A stretch of 32,103 nt of DNA, taken from NCBI GenBank assembly GCA_045595785.1, contig JAZOBE010000047.1, forward strand, positions 1 through 32,103. Direction: 5' to 3'. Of this stretch, positions 23,337 through 30,993 are shown piece by piece. The first letter of the stretch is position 1, and each line of letters begins with the position of its first letter. Position numbers and translations under genes: made by a program. Source of the DNA: SFLA01 sp045595785. Its GTDB lineage: Bacteria; Bacillota; Clostridia; Oscillospirales; CAG-382. Below the pieces are notes generated by a model that was not told the origin of the DNA, ran no database searches, and was given only the letters and a program-made list of their open reading frames with translations.

Positions 23337-24281
23337 TTACCAGGTTATGCTGTTAATGATACCCTTAAGAGTATCTGCACTGTGATGAAGAGCTTTAAGC
23401 TCTGCATCGTTAAGGGGAATAAGGACCTTACTGTGTGCGCCCTTGTCACCAACTACGTTAAGCAGACTAAGACATACGTCATCAATACCGTACTCGCCGT
23501 TAAGCATGGTGGAAACGGTAAGTGTGGTATCAATACCGCTGAGGAGGCACTTAACCAGGTGACAAACAGAAATGGAAACTGCGTAGAAGGTAGCGCCCTT
23601 GCGGCTGATAATACGGGCACCCGACTTCTTGACGTATTCTTCAACGTCTTCAAACTTAAGTTCGGGGAAGTCGATTCCGCGCATCTGAACGGATTTGCCG
23701 TAATCAGCAATGGGAATGTTGGAAATATTTGCTACAGACCAGGGGATGAAGCAGGAATCACCGTGCTCACCGAGAACGTATGCATGAACGTTCTGCTGGT
23801 TGATGTAGAAGTAATCAGAAAGTCTGGAACGGAGACGTGCGGTATCAAGAATGGTACCGGAACCTATTATACGCTCCTGAGGAAGACCGGAATACTTGCA
23901 GAATGTATAAGTGAGAATGTCAACGGGGTTACTAACGATAACGTAAGTTGCATCGGGAGCATACTTGGTAATTTCGGGAATGATGCTTCTGGTGATATTT
24001 ACGTTGGTCTGAGCAAGGTCAAGTCTGGACTGACCGGGCTTTCTTGCAACACCGGAGGTGATAATAACGATATCGGAGTTTACCGCATCAGCATAGCTGC
24101 CTGCATAAAGATCGCAAGAGCTGCAGAAGGGAGTACCCTGGCGAATGTCAAGAGCTTCGCCCATAGCCTTTTCACCGTTAATATCGATCATAACGATTTC
24201 GGATGCCATTCCGGTAACGGTAAGAGTATACGCGATAGTCGAACCGACGCTGCCGGTTCCTACAATTGTGATTTTGTTCAT
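23337..24281 (-). CDS. mdh: Malate dehydrogenase of the LDH-like type (would be auto-annotated L-lactate dehydrogenase)
   Basis: A 314-residue NAD-dependent 2-hydroxyacid dehydrogenase. It has the glycine motif VGTGSVGS, D33 for NAD rather than NADP, and catalytic R86, D145, R148 and H172 (LGEHGDSCF). The residue that selects the substrate side chain (position 102 in the dogfish numbering) is R80, in GVARKPGQSR. Lactate dehydrogenases have Gln there and malate dehydrogenases have Arg. Thr at the 246-equivalent position (KGATFY) is the lactate-type residue, so the site is mixed, but the Arg is usually decisive for oxaloacetate. As first gene of an operon with fumarase and fumarate reductase, oxaloacetate reduction to malate is the likely role. 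AAGGAG lies six bases before the ATG. Confidence 0.85.
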   Translation of the reverse strand: MNKITIVGTGSVGSTIAYTLTVTGMASEIVMIDINGEKAMGEALDIRQGTPFCSSCDLYAGSYADAVNSDIVIITSGVARKPGQSRLDLAQTNVNITRSIIPEITKYAPDATYVIVSNPVDILTYTFCKYSGLPQERIIGSGTILDTARLRSRLSDYFYINQQNVHAYVLGEHGDSCFIPWSVANISNIPIADYGKSVQMRGIDFPELKFEDVEEYVKKSGARIISRKGATFYAVSISVCHLVKCLLSGIDTTLTVSTMLNGEYGIDDVCLSLLNVVGDKGAHSKVLIPLNDAELKALHHSADTLKGIINSITW

Positions 24282-24313
24282 AACTGTCTCCTTGATATAT
24301 TTTTAATCAATCA

Positions 24314-24341
24314 ATTATACCACAAATTTTCGGTTTGTAAA
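24314..24341 (-). promoter_or_regulatory. Promoter of the mdh-fumC-hdr-flx-frd operon
   Basis: On the minus strand TTTACA (24341-24336), a 16-bp spacer and extended TGGTATAAT (-10 hexamer 24319-24314), 33 nt before the mdh start codon. It is the only good promoter seen ahead of the 13-gene run. No convincing Rex-type palindrome was found. Confidence 0.7.
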
Positions 24342-24454
24342 TCATAAATTACATATATTGTGCGATTTTTTTGATATAGTGCAAAAAAAGGTCAAAAAAA
24401 GTAAAATAATAGTGCAATTTTCACTCTAAAATTTCAAAAAAATTCTAATTTGTA

Positions 24455-24483
24455 GTGAAATTAAGAAAAAAGTATGTTATAAT
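24455..24483 (+). promoter_or_regulatory. Promoter of the YdjI-like gene
   Basis: GTGAAA (24455-24460), a 17-bp spacer ending in TGT, and TATAAT (24478-24483). The predicted start near 24490 lies 10 nt before an unused ATG at 24501, which supports the later start at 24537. Confidence 0.6.
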
Positions 24484-24495
24484 ACTTTGTAACAT
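24474..24495. promoter_or_regulatory. Inverted repeat across the -10 region, possible operator
   Basis: ATGTTA (24474-24479) and TAACAT (24490-24495) are perfect inverted half-sites separated by 10 bases that contain most of the -10 box and the likely transcription start of the YdjI-like gene. A repressor site is possible; the half-sites are short, so chance is not excluded. Confidence 0.35.
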
Positions 24496-24536
24496 GGTTT
24501 ATGCAATTATTTTCGTTTTTTGAAAGGAGTAAAAAT

Positions 24537-25916
24537 ATGGGACTTATTAAAGCGGGCATCGGCGCCCTTGGCGGAACTCTTGCCGACCAGTGGAAAGAGT
24601 TTTTCTATTGTGATTCTCTTGAAAACAACGTTCTTATGGTAAAGGGCGAAAAACGGATCAGCGGCAGATCGTCCAATACAAAAGCGAGTGATAACATTAT
24701 TACCGACGGTTCAGGTATCGCAGTAGCGGACGGACAGTGTATGCTTATTGTTGAGCAGGGTAAGGTTGTTGACGTTTGCGCAGAGCCCGGCGAATACACT
24801 TATGATGCTTCTACCGAGCCCAGCATCTTTTCCGGTAAGTTTGGCGAAAGCCTCGTGAACACCTTTAAGACCATCGGTAAGCGCTTTACTTACGGTGGAG
24901 ATACCGGCAAGGATCAGCGTGTTTATTACATCAACACAAAAGAAATTCTGAACAATAAGTTTGGTACTATCAATCCCATTCCTTTCCGTGTTGTAGATAA
25001 TAATATCAACCTTGACATCGATGTTTCTGTACGATGCTCAGGTACCTATACTTACGTTATCGCAGACCCTATCGTGTTCTATTCAAAAATTGCCGGTAAC
25101 GTTTCTGATGAGTACACGAAGGAAAACTTGGATTCTCAGATGAGACGCGAATTTGTTTCTGCGCTCACACCTTCCATAGGCAAGCTTTCCGCACTTGGCA
25201 TTCGTCCTTCCGCAATAACTGCACACACCAACGAAATTGAAGATGAGCTTAAAAATCAGCTTTACGATGAATGGAAAAACGGCAGAGGTCTTGAGGTTAA
25301 GAGTGTTGCGCTCAATCCTATTGATCTTCCCGAGGATCAAGCAAAGCTTATTACAGATGCACAGCGTGCCGCAATTCTTCGCGATCCTACTATGGCTGCT
25401 GCGACTCTCGTGCAGTCTCAGGCTACCGCCATGGAAACTGCAGCCGGCAATTCTGCAGGCGCTATGACCGGATTCATGGGCATGGGTATGGCTATGAACA
25501 ACGGGGCAAGCGTTAATCCCGCAAATCTTTATGCGATGGGTGAAAAGCCCAAAAAACAAGGCGAGTGGAAATGCTCTTGCGGTGCGGTTGTAACCGGTAA
25601 ATTCTGTTCTGAGTGCGGGGGTAAAAAGCCTGAGTCTCGTGAGGCAGGCACTTGGAAATGCTCTTGCGGCGCTGTTGTAAGTGGCAAATTCTGTTCCGAA
25701 TGCGGAAACAAAAAGCCTGAAAATGCCGACGGTTGGACTTGTTCCTGCGGAGCTGTAAATACAGGAAAATTCTGCGCTGAATGCGGAAACAAAAAGCCTG
25801 ACGACGCTCTTCTTTACAGATGCGATAAGTGCGGCTGGCTGCCTGCAGATCCTTCAAATCCTCCTAAGTTCTGTCCTCAATGCGGAGACATATTTGACGA
25901 TAAAGACGTTAAATAA
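24537..25916 (+). CDS. SPFH-domain protein with C-terminal zinc ribbons (YdjI-type)
   Basis: A 459-residue protein. Residues 1-320 match the YdjI/COG4260 class of SPFH proteins: MGLIKAGIGALGG at the start, then the SPFH core with DQRVYYINTKEI and NPIPFRVVD. A glycine/methionine-rich linker follows (about 300-335). From residue 344 there are three near-identical zinc ribbons, each CSCGAVxxGKFCxECG, plus a fourth divergent ribbon (CDKCGWLPADP...FCPQCG). In Bacillus subtilis YdjI acts with YdjG/YdjH and PspA in the membrane-stress response, but no PspA gene lies in this window. The start ATG 24537 has GAAAGGAG seven bases upstream. It is divergent from the fumarate-reduction operon, which itself ends in another SPFH gene. 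Confidence 0.85.
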   Translation: MGLIKAGIGALGGTLADQWKEFFYCDSLENNVLMVKGEKRISGRSSNTKASDNIITDGSGIAVADGQCMLIVEQGKVVDVCAEPGEYTYDASTEPSIFSGKFGESLVNTFKTIGKRFTYGGDTGKDQRVYYINTKEILNNKFGTINPIPFRVVDNNINLDIDVSVRCSGTYTYVIADPIVFYSKIAGNVSDEYTKENLDSQMRREFVSALTPSIGKLSALGIRPSAITAHTNEIEDELKNQLYDEWKNGRGLEVKSVALNPIDLPEDQAKLITDAQRAAILRDPTMAAATLVQSQATAMETAAGNSAGAMTGFMGMGMAMNNGASVNPANLYAMGEKPKKQGEWKCSCGAVVTGKFCSECGGKKPESREAGTWKCSCGAVVSGKFCSECGNKKPENADGWTCSCGAVNTGKFCAECGNKKPDDALLYRCDKCGWLPADPSNPPKFCPQCGDIFDDKDVK

Positions 25917-25935
25917 TAACTAACGCAAACAAGAA

Positions 25936-25977
25936 AACCGTTGTACCGGATTATTCCGATACAACGGTTGTTTTTTG
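25936..25977. terminator. Bidirectional terminator between convergent genes
   Basis: AACCGTTGTA (25936-25945) pairs with TACAACGGTT (25960-25969), with an inner CGGA/TCCG stem. TGTTTTTT follows on the plus strand and TTCTTG on the minus strand. It serves the YdjI-like gene and probably the convergent lipoprotein gene. Confidence 0.8.
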
Positions 25978-25988
25978 CTTATAAGGCT

Positions 25989-27359
25989 TTAAGGAATGAT
26001 GGTAACTTCGGGAATCTTGGCCCAGTCGTTACGCTTGATAACTCCGCCGCCGTCACGAAGAACGAGATTTCTCCAAGTGCCGTTCTGAACATCAAGTTCA
26101 TTAGTGGAGTTTATAGAGAAGGTGAGTCCGAAGGTCTCAAGCTCGGATACGTTTATATCGAGAGAAGACCAGGGGATAGATACCTCGTATACGGTGAGCT
26201 GAGCACTGTCATCTCTGGTACATACGGCACTTCCTGCAAAGGTCTGTGAAACGCCGCTGTTTTCATAATAAAGAGTATCGCCATCATCATTTACTGCAAA
26301 ACCGTAAGCACGGATATAACCGTCCTTGTTTGCGGTACTGTCGATAACGTGGTCATAATGCTCTCTGTAGTAATCGGATTTAGGGCTGATAGTAGTAAGT
26401 TTTACCTGAATGCATTCATATGCGTACATACCGCGCGCATCTTCAGCAGAAAGAGGGCAGTAATGGAAAGGAGAGTTTACAACAACTGCAAGATACAAAT
26501 TGTCGTTATCATAAGCAACGTAGTATTCAGCAGTAGTGTAATAATCGCCTTCCTCAAAGCTCCAATAAGCCCAATCATGGTTGCTTTCGTCGATAGTGTC
26601 AATCTTAAACTGAGTCCATTCGTTACCAACCTTGCCGTCGATAACCATAGCAGATCCGGTCTTAGAAATTGAATAGTTTACATCACATGTCTGAACGCCT
26701 GCAGCATAAAGCATCACGTCTTCTGCACATTCGCTGAGTCGAGCTGCCATAACAGTCTGGTCCTTGTGTGCAGCGATGATAAATCCATCATCGGGAACGG
26801 TAAGAGAAGAATTGTCGGAAAGAGAACCAACAGTATAAACTTCTTTCTTTGCGCAGCCGAATACAGAACTGTCATATTCAGCGATAAGGAACGCATAATC
26901 AGCATAGTTACCGTCTTCGACAACTACTTTGTCGTTTGCATACTCGTATGTATAAATAACAACGTCGCCATATGCTGCATCTTTATTAACAGCGGTAAGC
27001 TGTATAGAGGTATTATCGGTTGCGCGGAGTTTAGTGGTAAGCTCTGCCCAGGTTACGAAATTGGAAATAAATGCAGGAATCGTTTTTTCATCCTGAGAAG
27101 GATTGTCTATAACTTCGCTCTCGTCGGAAGAGGTTTCGCTCTCGTCAGAAGGAACGGAAGTGTCTTCTTCGGAAACATCTTCATCTTCAGATACTTCGTT
27201 AACATTGCTTTCTTCTTTGGAAACATTTTCTTCGTTTCCGTCTTTACTTACGTTTTCTGTTACAGGAGCGCTGTCATCATTGCTTACTTCATTGCCGCCG
27301 CAGGCAACGAGAGAAAAAGCAAGCACAGCTACCAGTACAAATGCTAAAATCTTTTTCAT
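25989..27359 (-). CDS. Lipoprotein with C-terminal CBM9/DOMON-like domain
   Basis: A 456-residue lipoprotein; lipobox LVACGG gives the lipidated C20. It is followed by a disordered linker (about 22-92) rich in Ser, Glu, Asp and Val with repeated NVSKE and SDESE motifs. A middle domain (about 95-225) is not recognised. The C-terminal domain (about 230-455) contains VIDGKVGNEW, YYVAYDNDNLYLAVVV, YECIQVKL and VYEVSIPWSSL, the pattern of CBM9/DOMON-like beta-sandwich domains that bind sugars or, in other members, haem. It should be anchored outside the cell and bind a carbohydrate. There are no transporter or glycosidase genes beside it to name a ligand. GAGGTG precedes the ATG. Confidence 0.8.
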   Translation of the reverse strand: MKKILAFVLVAVLAFSLVACGGNEVSNDDSAPVTENVSKDGNEENVSKEESNVNEVSEDEDVSEEDTSVPSDESETSSDESEVIDNPSQDEKTIPAFISNFVTWAELTTKLRATDNTSIQLTAVNKDAAYGDVVIYTYEYANDKVVVEDGNYADYAFLIAEYDSSVFGCAKKEVYTVGSLSDNSSLTVPDDGFIIAAHKDQTVMAARLSECAEDVMLYAAGVQTCDVNYSISKTGSAMVIDGKVGNEWTQFKIDTIDESNHDWAYWSFEEGDYYTTAEYYVAYDNDNLYLAVVVNSPFHYCPLSAEDARGMYAYECIQVKLTTISPKSDYYREHYDHVIDSTANKDGYIRAYGFAVNDDGDTLYYENSGVSQTFAGSAVCTRDDSAQLTVYEVSIPWSSLDINVSELETFGLTFSINSTNELDVQNGTWRNLVLRDGGGVIKRNDWAKIPEVTIIP

Positions 27360-27397
27360 TTTTTCACCTCATGAATTCTTGGTTAATGCTATTTGCC

Positions 27398-27426
27398 ATT
27401 ATAACACAGTCTGCACAAACTTTCAA
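27398..27426 (-). promoter_or_regulatory. Sigma-A promoter of the lipoprotein gene
   Basis: Minus-strand TTGAAA (27426-27421), a 17-bp spacer and perfect TATAAT (27403-27398), 38 nt before the ATG. Confidence 0.75.
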
Positions 27427-27459
27427 TACGTTTTTCTATATTTTACAAGTTGTATAATA

Positions 27460-27488
27460 TTGACAATTCATGCATTTTTGTATATAAT
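27460..27488 (+). promoter_or_regulatory. Consensus sigma-A promoter of the acyl-transfer operon
   Basis: Perfect TTGACA (27460-27465), a 17-bp spacer and perfect TATAAT (27483-27488). Transcription would begin near 27495, only 10 nt before the ATG at 27505, which favours the ATG at 27523 as the real start. Confidence 0.85.
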
Positions 27489-27522
27489 GATTGTTTGTAA
27501 TTAAATGAGAGGTACTTACAAT

Positions 27523-29445
27523 ATGTCTGTTCTTAAAAAATACTTGAAACTTGTTAAAAACAACATAAAAGCGCTTAACGCATCTTCAGGCGATTTCAAG
27601 GCAATTTATGAAATTATGTTCAGCTCACCGGAAAGTATTGCTGCAGAAACCAGCGATGGATTTCGTATTCGTGAATATACTTACGGTGAAATAAAGGGAA
27701 TGATTGAAAAAATGTCGGAATCCCTTTATGCTCGCGTGGGTGCAACGCATAATTATGTTGCTCTGGATATGGATAATTGCGTTGAGTGGATAGTTGCTTT
27801 CTGGGCTATTCTCCGTAGCGGAAATAAACCTTATTTGGTAAACCGCCGCCATCCGTTGGCTTTGTCTTCAGGCATTTTGAACACCCTTGAAATTAAATAC
27901 GTAATCGGAAAAGATGCTACCTCTCTTCCCGGTGAATTTGTTGATGTTACCACACTTTCCGACGGCAAGGCTTTTGAAGATTGCTTTGAAAACGAAATTG
28001 CTCTTTCAACTTCTGCAACAACTCTTAAGCAGGTGGTATGTTTCTATACAGGCAAAGAGATTGCTGAGCAGGTGCTTAATGCAGGCCCTTTGTTTGAGGA
28101 AAACACATCTATCGCAGTGCACGTAAACGGAAAATTAAAACAGATAGCTTTCTTGCCTTTTTATCACGTTTTCGGTCTTGTTGCCGTGTATTTTTGGCAC
28201 GCATTTTATTGGAATACTATGGTATTCCCCAAGGATATGTCAGGTGAGACGCTTATGCGTACTTGCCGCATGCATGAGGTAACTCACGTTTTTGCAGTAC
28301 CTATGCTTTGGCACACTATTGAAAAACAGGTAATGCGCGAGATAAACAATAAAGACGAAAAAACAAGACAGCGCTTCGAAAAAGGTACTGAGCTCTGTCT
28401 CAAGGTTCAGAACATAAGTCCCAAACTCGGCAACTGGCTTTCCCGTAAGCTTATGACTGAGATCACAGATAAGTTGTTCGGCCCCACGGTTCGTTACTGT
28501 ATTTCCGGCGGAAGCTATGTAAAGGATTCTACTCTAAAGCTTTTTGCTTCCATCGGTTATCCTCTTCACAACGGTTACGGTATGAGCGAGGTTGGTATCA
28601 CTTCAACCGAGCTCAGAACTAAGCCTTCCGATATTTTCAAAAACAGTATAGGTCGACCCTTCAGATCCGTAGAATATAGAATTAATGAAAACGGCGTGCT
28701 TTTAGTAAAAGGCGAGTCAACCTGCAAGCGCATGCTTGTTAACGGTGAAGAAGTAATTATTGATGAGTGGTACAACACCGGAGACGTCGTTGATTGTGTG
28801 GACGGATATTACTATATCCGTGGCAGAAAAGGCGATACCGTTATAGGTGAAAACGGTGAGAATATCAACCCGGATGTTATTGAGCAGATGTTTGATCTTC
28901 CTGATGCAATGGCATTTTCCGTTATTGGTTTGGGGGAGGGTAGCGAAGAAAAACTTACAATGATCGTGCGTGTTAATCCTTACCTCAATTCTGTACGTCT
29001 TAACGATATGGTCAATAAGATCTATTCGATTAATGACTCTCTGCCGCTTACTATGCAAATAAAGGATTTATATTTTACTAATGATCCTATTGCTTCTGAA
29101 ACCGCGATTAAGGTAGGCAGACAGTATCTTCGTAATGCTCTTGCGCAGGGAAAGATCAATCTTGTTCCTTTTAATGAAGTAAAGAGCAAGGAATGTCCTG
29201 AGTTTGACCGTGAGTCAGCTCTTGCCGCTAAGGTGCTTGACATTGCAGAACGAGTACTTGGCATTGAGCGTGAACGTATCGGTGCTGATACTCACGTTAT
29301 TCATGAATTGGGAATATCCTCGCTCCAGTATTTCTCCTTGCTTACCGAGCTTTCCAAAGAATTTCCGTATATGGATTATTCCGATTCCAACAACTATTTC
29401 TACACTCTTCGTGAGTTTTGTGAATACATAGAAAGGCAGATCTGA
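27523..29445 (+). CDS. AMP-dependent acyl ligase fused to an acyl carrier protein domain
   Basis: A 640-residue cytosolic fusion protein. Residues about 1-550 are an ANL-superfamily adenylating domain, with NGYGMSE (350-356), YNTGD (417-421), the hinge region YYIRGRKGD (431-439) and a C-terminal lysine near 530 (ASETAIKVGRQ). The ATP loop is degenerate: STSATTLKQ replaces the usual TSGTTGxPK, so ATP handling needs testing. Residues about 566-640 are an acyl carrier domain with LGISSLQ, where the second Ser (about 600) is the expected phosphopantetheine site; the usual Asp before it is Ser. The enzyme would load an acid onto its own carrier domain or the free carrier downstream. The start chosen is ATG 27523 (AGAGGT nine bases upstream); the ATG at 27505 has none. 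It is the first gene of a tight operon. Confidence 0.85.
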   Translation: MSVLKKYLKLVKNNIKALNASSGDFKAIYEIMFSSPESIAAETSDGFRIREYTYGEIKGMIEKMSESLYARVGATHNYVALDMDNCVEWIVAFWAILRSGNKPYLVNRRHPLALSSGILNTLEIKYVIGKDATSLPGEFVDVTTLSDGKAFEDCFENEIALSTSATTLKQVVCFYTGKEIAEQVLNAGPLFEENTSIAVHVNGKLKQIAFLPFYHVFGLVAVYFWHAFYWNTMVFPKDMSGETLMRTCRMHEVTHVFAVPMLWHTIEKQVMREINNKDEKTRQRFEKGTELCLKVQNISPKLGNWLSRKLMTEITDKLFGPTVRYCISGGSYVKDSTLKLFASIGYPLHNGYGMSEVGITSTELRTKPSDIFKNSIGRPFRSVEYRINENGVLLVKGESTCKRMLVNGEEVIIDEWYNTGDVVDCVDGYYYIRGRKGDTVIGENGENINPDVIEQMFDLPDAMAFSVIGLGEGSEEKLTMIVRVNPYLNSVRLNDMVNKIYSINDSLPLTMQIKDLYFTNDPIASETAIKVGRQYLRNALAQGKINLVPFNEVKSKECPEFDRESALAAKVLDIAERVLGIERERIGADTHVIHELGISSLQYFSLLTELSKEFPYMDYSDSNNYFYTLREFCEYIERQI

Positions 29446-29447
29446 TC

Positions 29448-30110
29448 ATGCGTCAGGGAAAACCAAATAAATTTGTTCTCGCCTTTGTAAAACTAACCGG
29501 TGGCTTGCCTGCGCACTTATTGTTCAGGTATAAGCTATACTATATGAACAAGGAAAATCAAGGCTACAAGCTTCCAAAATCATGTATTTTGATGTCGAAC
29601 CATAAAGCGCTTATGGATTTTGTGCTGTATGTAACCATATTCCCGTTCAGAACTATTCGTTTCCTTGTTGCGGAGGTTATGTTCAATAAAGGAAAACTGT
29701 TCAGTAAGTTTCTTTTCTGGCTCGGCTGTATTTTTGTAAACCGTGACACCAGAGATTTCTCCTTTGTGGGTGAGTCTCTTAAGGTGCTGGATAAAGGCGG
29801 TATTGTGGGCATTTTCCCCGAATCCCGCCTGCCTGTTGACGGAAAGCCTTGGCCATTTAAGCCCAGTATCGTATTTATCGCTTTGCGTACCGAAGCGCCT
29901 ATTATTCCCATGTATACTGATGGGGCGTATTCCTTTAAAAAGCGTACAAAGGTTATGATAGGTGAGAAGTTATATCTCCGCGATTACTGCAAGGAGGAAA
30001 ACCCTTCTGTTGAGGAGATTGAGCGTCTTACAAAGCTTCTTGAGGATAAGACTTATGAGCTTAAGGCAGAGCTTGAAAAACGGGTAGAAAAAGAAAATGG
30101 CAAAAAGTAA
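29448..30110 (+). CDS. PlsC-type 1-acyl-glycerol-3-phosphate acyltransferase-like protein (copy 1)
   Basis: A 220-residue acyltransferase of the PlsC/GPAT family. The catalytic HX4D motif is MSNHKALMDF (H52, D57), and the phosphate/substrate block is GIFPESRLP (121-129) where the family usually has FPEGTR. APIIPMY (150-156) is the fourth block. It moves an acyl chain from a carrier to a hydroxyl, commonly of lysophosphatidate, at the membrane face. It starts 2 nt after the ligase gene and overlaps the next gene by 14 nt. Having two different PlsC-type enzymes plus a carrier protein in one operon suggests sequential acylation of one acceptor. Confidence 0.88.
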   Translation: MRQGKPNKFVLAFVKLTGGLPAHLLFRYKLYYMNKENQGYKLPKSCILMSNHKALMDFVLYVTIFPFRTIRFLVAEVMFNKGKLFSKFLFWLGCIFVNRDTRDFSFVGESLKVLDKGGIVGIFPESRLPVDGKPWPFKPSIVFIALRTEAPIIPMYTDGAYSFKKRTKVMIGEKLYLRDYCKEENPSVEEIERLTKLLEDKTYELKAELEKRVEKENGKK

Positions 30111-30750
30111 ATTCAGTTCGGTTTTCAATATAAAATTTCTTCCAATGGATTACGGAAGGCTGCACTTTTTGGTCTATCGACTTGTTAAACTGCGCTTTCT
30201 CGGGCTTGACGGAAAGAAATACCGCCGCAACTTTTCGGGTGGCGCACTTATTGCAGCCAATCATACCGGATTTTCAGACGCAGTCACTTTAGGTAGTTGC
30301 TTCTGGTACAGAAGAGTATTTATCCTTACAAGCGAAGAGGTTATGAACGGCGGAATAAAAACAATACTGCTAAAGTTGATGGGATGTATCAGAGTTGACC
30401 GAAACGTTTCGGACATAGATGCGATGCGCTCTTCCGTTGAAACGATTAAAAATGGCCATACTGTTGCTATTTTCCCTCAAGGTCATATAGAAGCAGAATT
30501 ATCATCCATAAAATCCGGAGCTGTCCTCATAGCTTTGCAAAGCGGGGCTCCGATAATTCCCGTGTATTCGAGAAAACCGAAAAAGTGGTTCCAACGGCGA
30601 ACGCTGGTGATCGGTGAGCCGTTTTACTGTTCGGAATATTGCAAAAAAAAGTTTCCTTCCATGGCTGATATTGATAATCTGTCTGCTTTACTTCTTGAAA
30701 AGATAAACGAATGCCGTACGGTTTTTGACAATACGGTAGCAGGAGAATAA
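30097..30750 (+). CDS. PlsC-type acyltransferase-like protein (copy 2)
   Basis: A 217-residue PlsC-family protein. HX4D is ANHTGFSDA (H56, D61), block II is GCIRVDRN (96-103), block III is IFPQGH (125-130) instead of FPEGTR, and block IV is APIIPVY (151-157). The missing arginine of block III suggests an acceptor other than an ordinary glycerol phosphate. It is clearly divergent from copy 1 rather than a recent duplicate. It has no strong ribosome binding site and overlaps copy 1 by 14 nt, so coupling is likely. The next gene, an acyl carrier protein, follows after 3 nt. Confidence 0.88.
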   Translation: MAKSKFSSVFNIKFLPMDYGRLHFLVYRLVKLRFLGLDGKKYRRNFSGGALIAANHTGFSDAVTLGSCFWYRRVFILTSEEVMNGGIKTILLKLMGCIRVDRNVSDIDAMRSSVETIKNGHTVAIFPQGHIEAELSSIKSGAVLIALQSGAPIIPVYSRKPKKWFQRRTLVIGEPFYCSEYCKKKFPSMADIDNLSALLLEKINECRTVFDNTVAGE

Positions 30751-30753
30751 TTA

Positions 30754-30993
30754 ATGACTATACAAGATAGACTTAAAAATGTGCTTAATGCAGTTTTTGA
30801 AGATGAAATAGATCCTTCGGGACTTACCGAAGCCTCCGACCTTATTAAGGATGTGGGAATGAATTCCATAGGTATGCTTTATATGGTTATGGGTCTTGAG
30901 CAGGAGTTTGGTATAAAGTTTACCAACGACGATTTCTTGACGCTTAAAACTGTTGGCGACTTAATAGGTTGCATTGAAGGAAAATTAAAATGA
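30754..30993 (+). CDS. Acyl carrier protein
   Basis: A 79-residue acidic helical protein of acyl carrier type. The phosphopantetheine attachment serine is S38 in DVGMNSIGML; the usual DSL is NSI. The helix-III region EQEFGIKFTNDDFLTLKTVG is typical. It would carry the acyl chain activated by the ligase to the two PlsC-type enzymes. It is not the housekeeping fatty-acid AcpP, which nearly always keeps DSLD and sits with fab genes. AGGAG lies before the ATG, and the stop overlaps the next gene by ATGA. Confidence 0.88.
   Translation: MTIQDRLKNVLNAVFEDEIDPSGLTEASDLIKDVGMNSIGMLYMVMGLEQEFGIKFTNDDFLTLKTVGDLIGCIEGKLK

Noticed and set aside
24314..24341. A Rex operator at the fumarate operon promoter
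   Set aside because: TTGTG-like fragments occur nearby but do not form the expected inverted TTGTGAA-N4-TTCACAA arrangement.
23382..24347. 321-codon plus-strand frame opposite the malate dehydrogenase gene
   Set aside because: It mirrors mdh codon by codon, has no recognisable domain and runs through the operon promoter.
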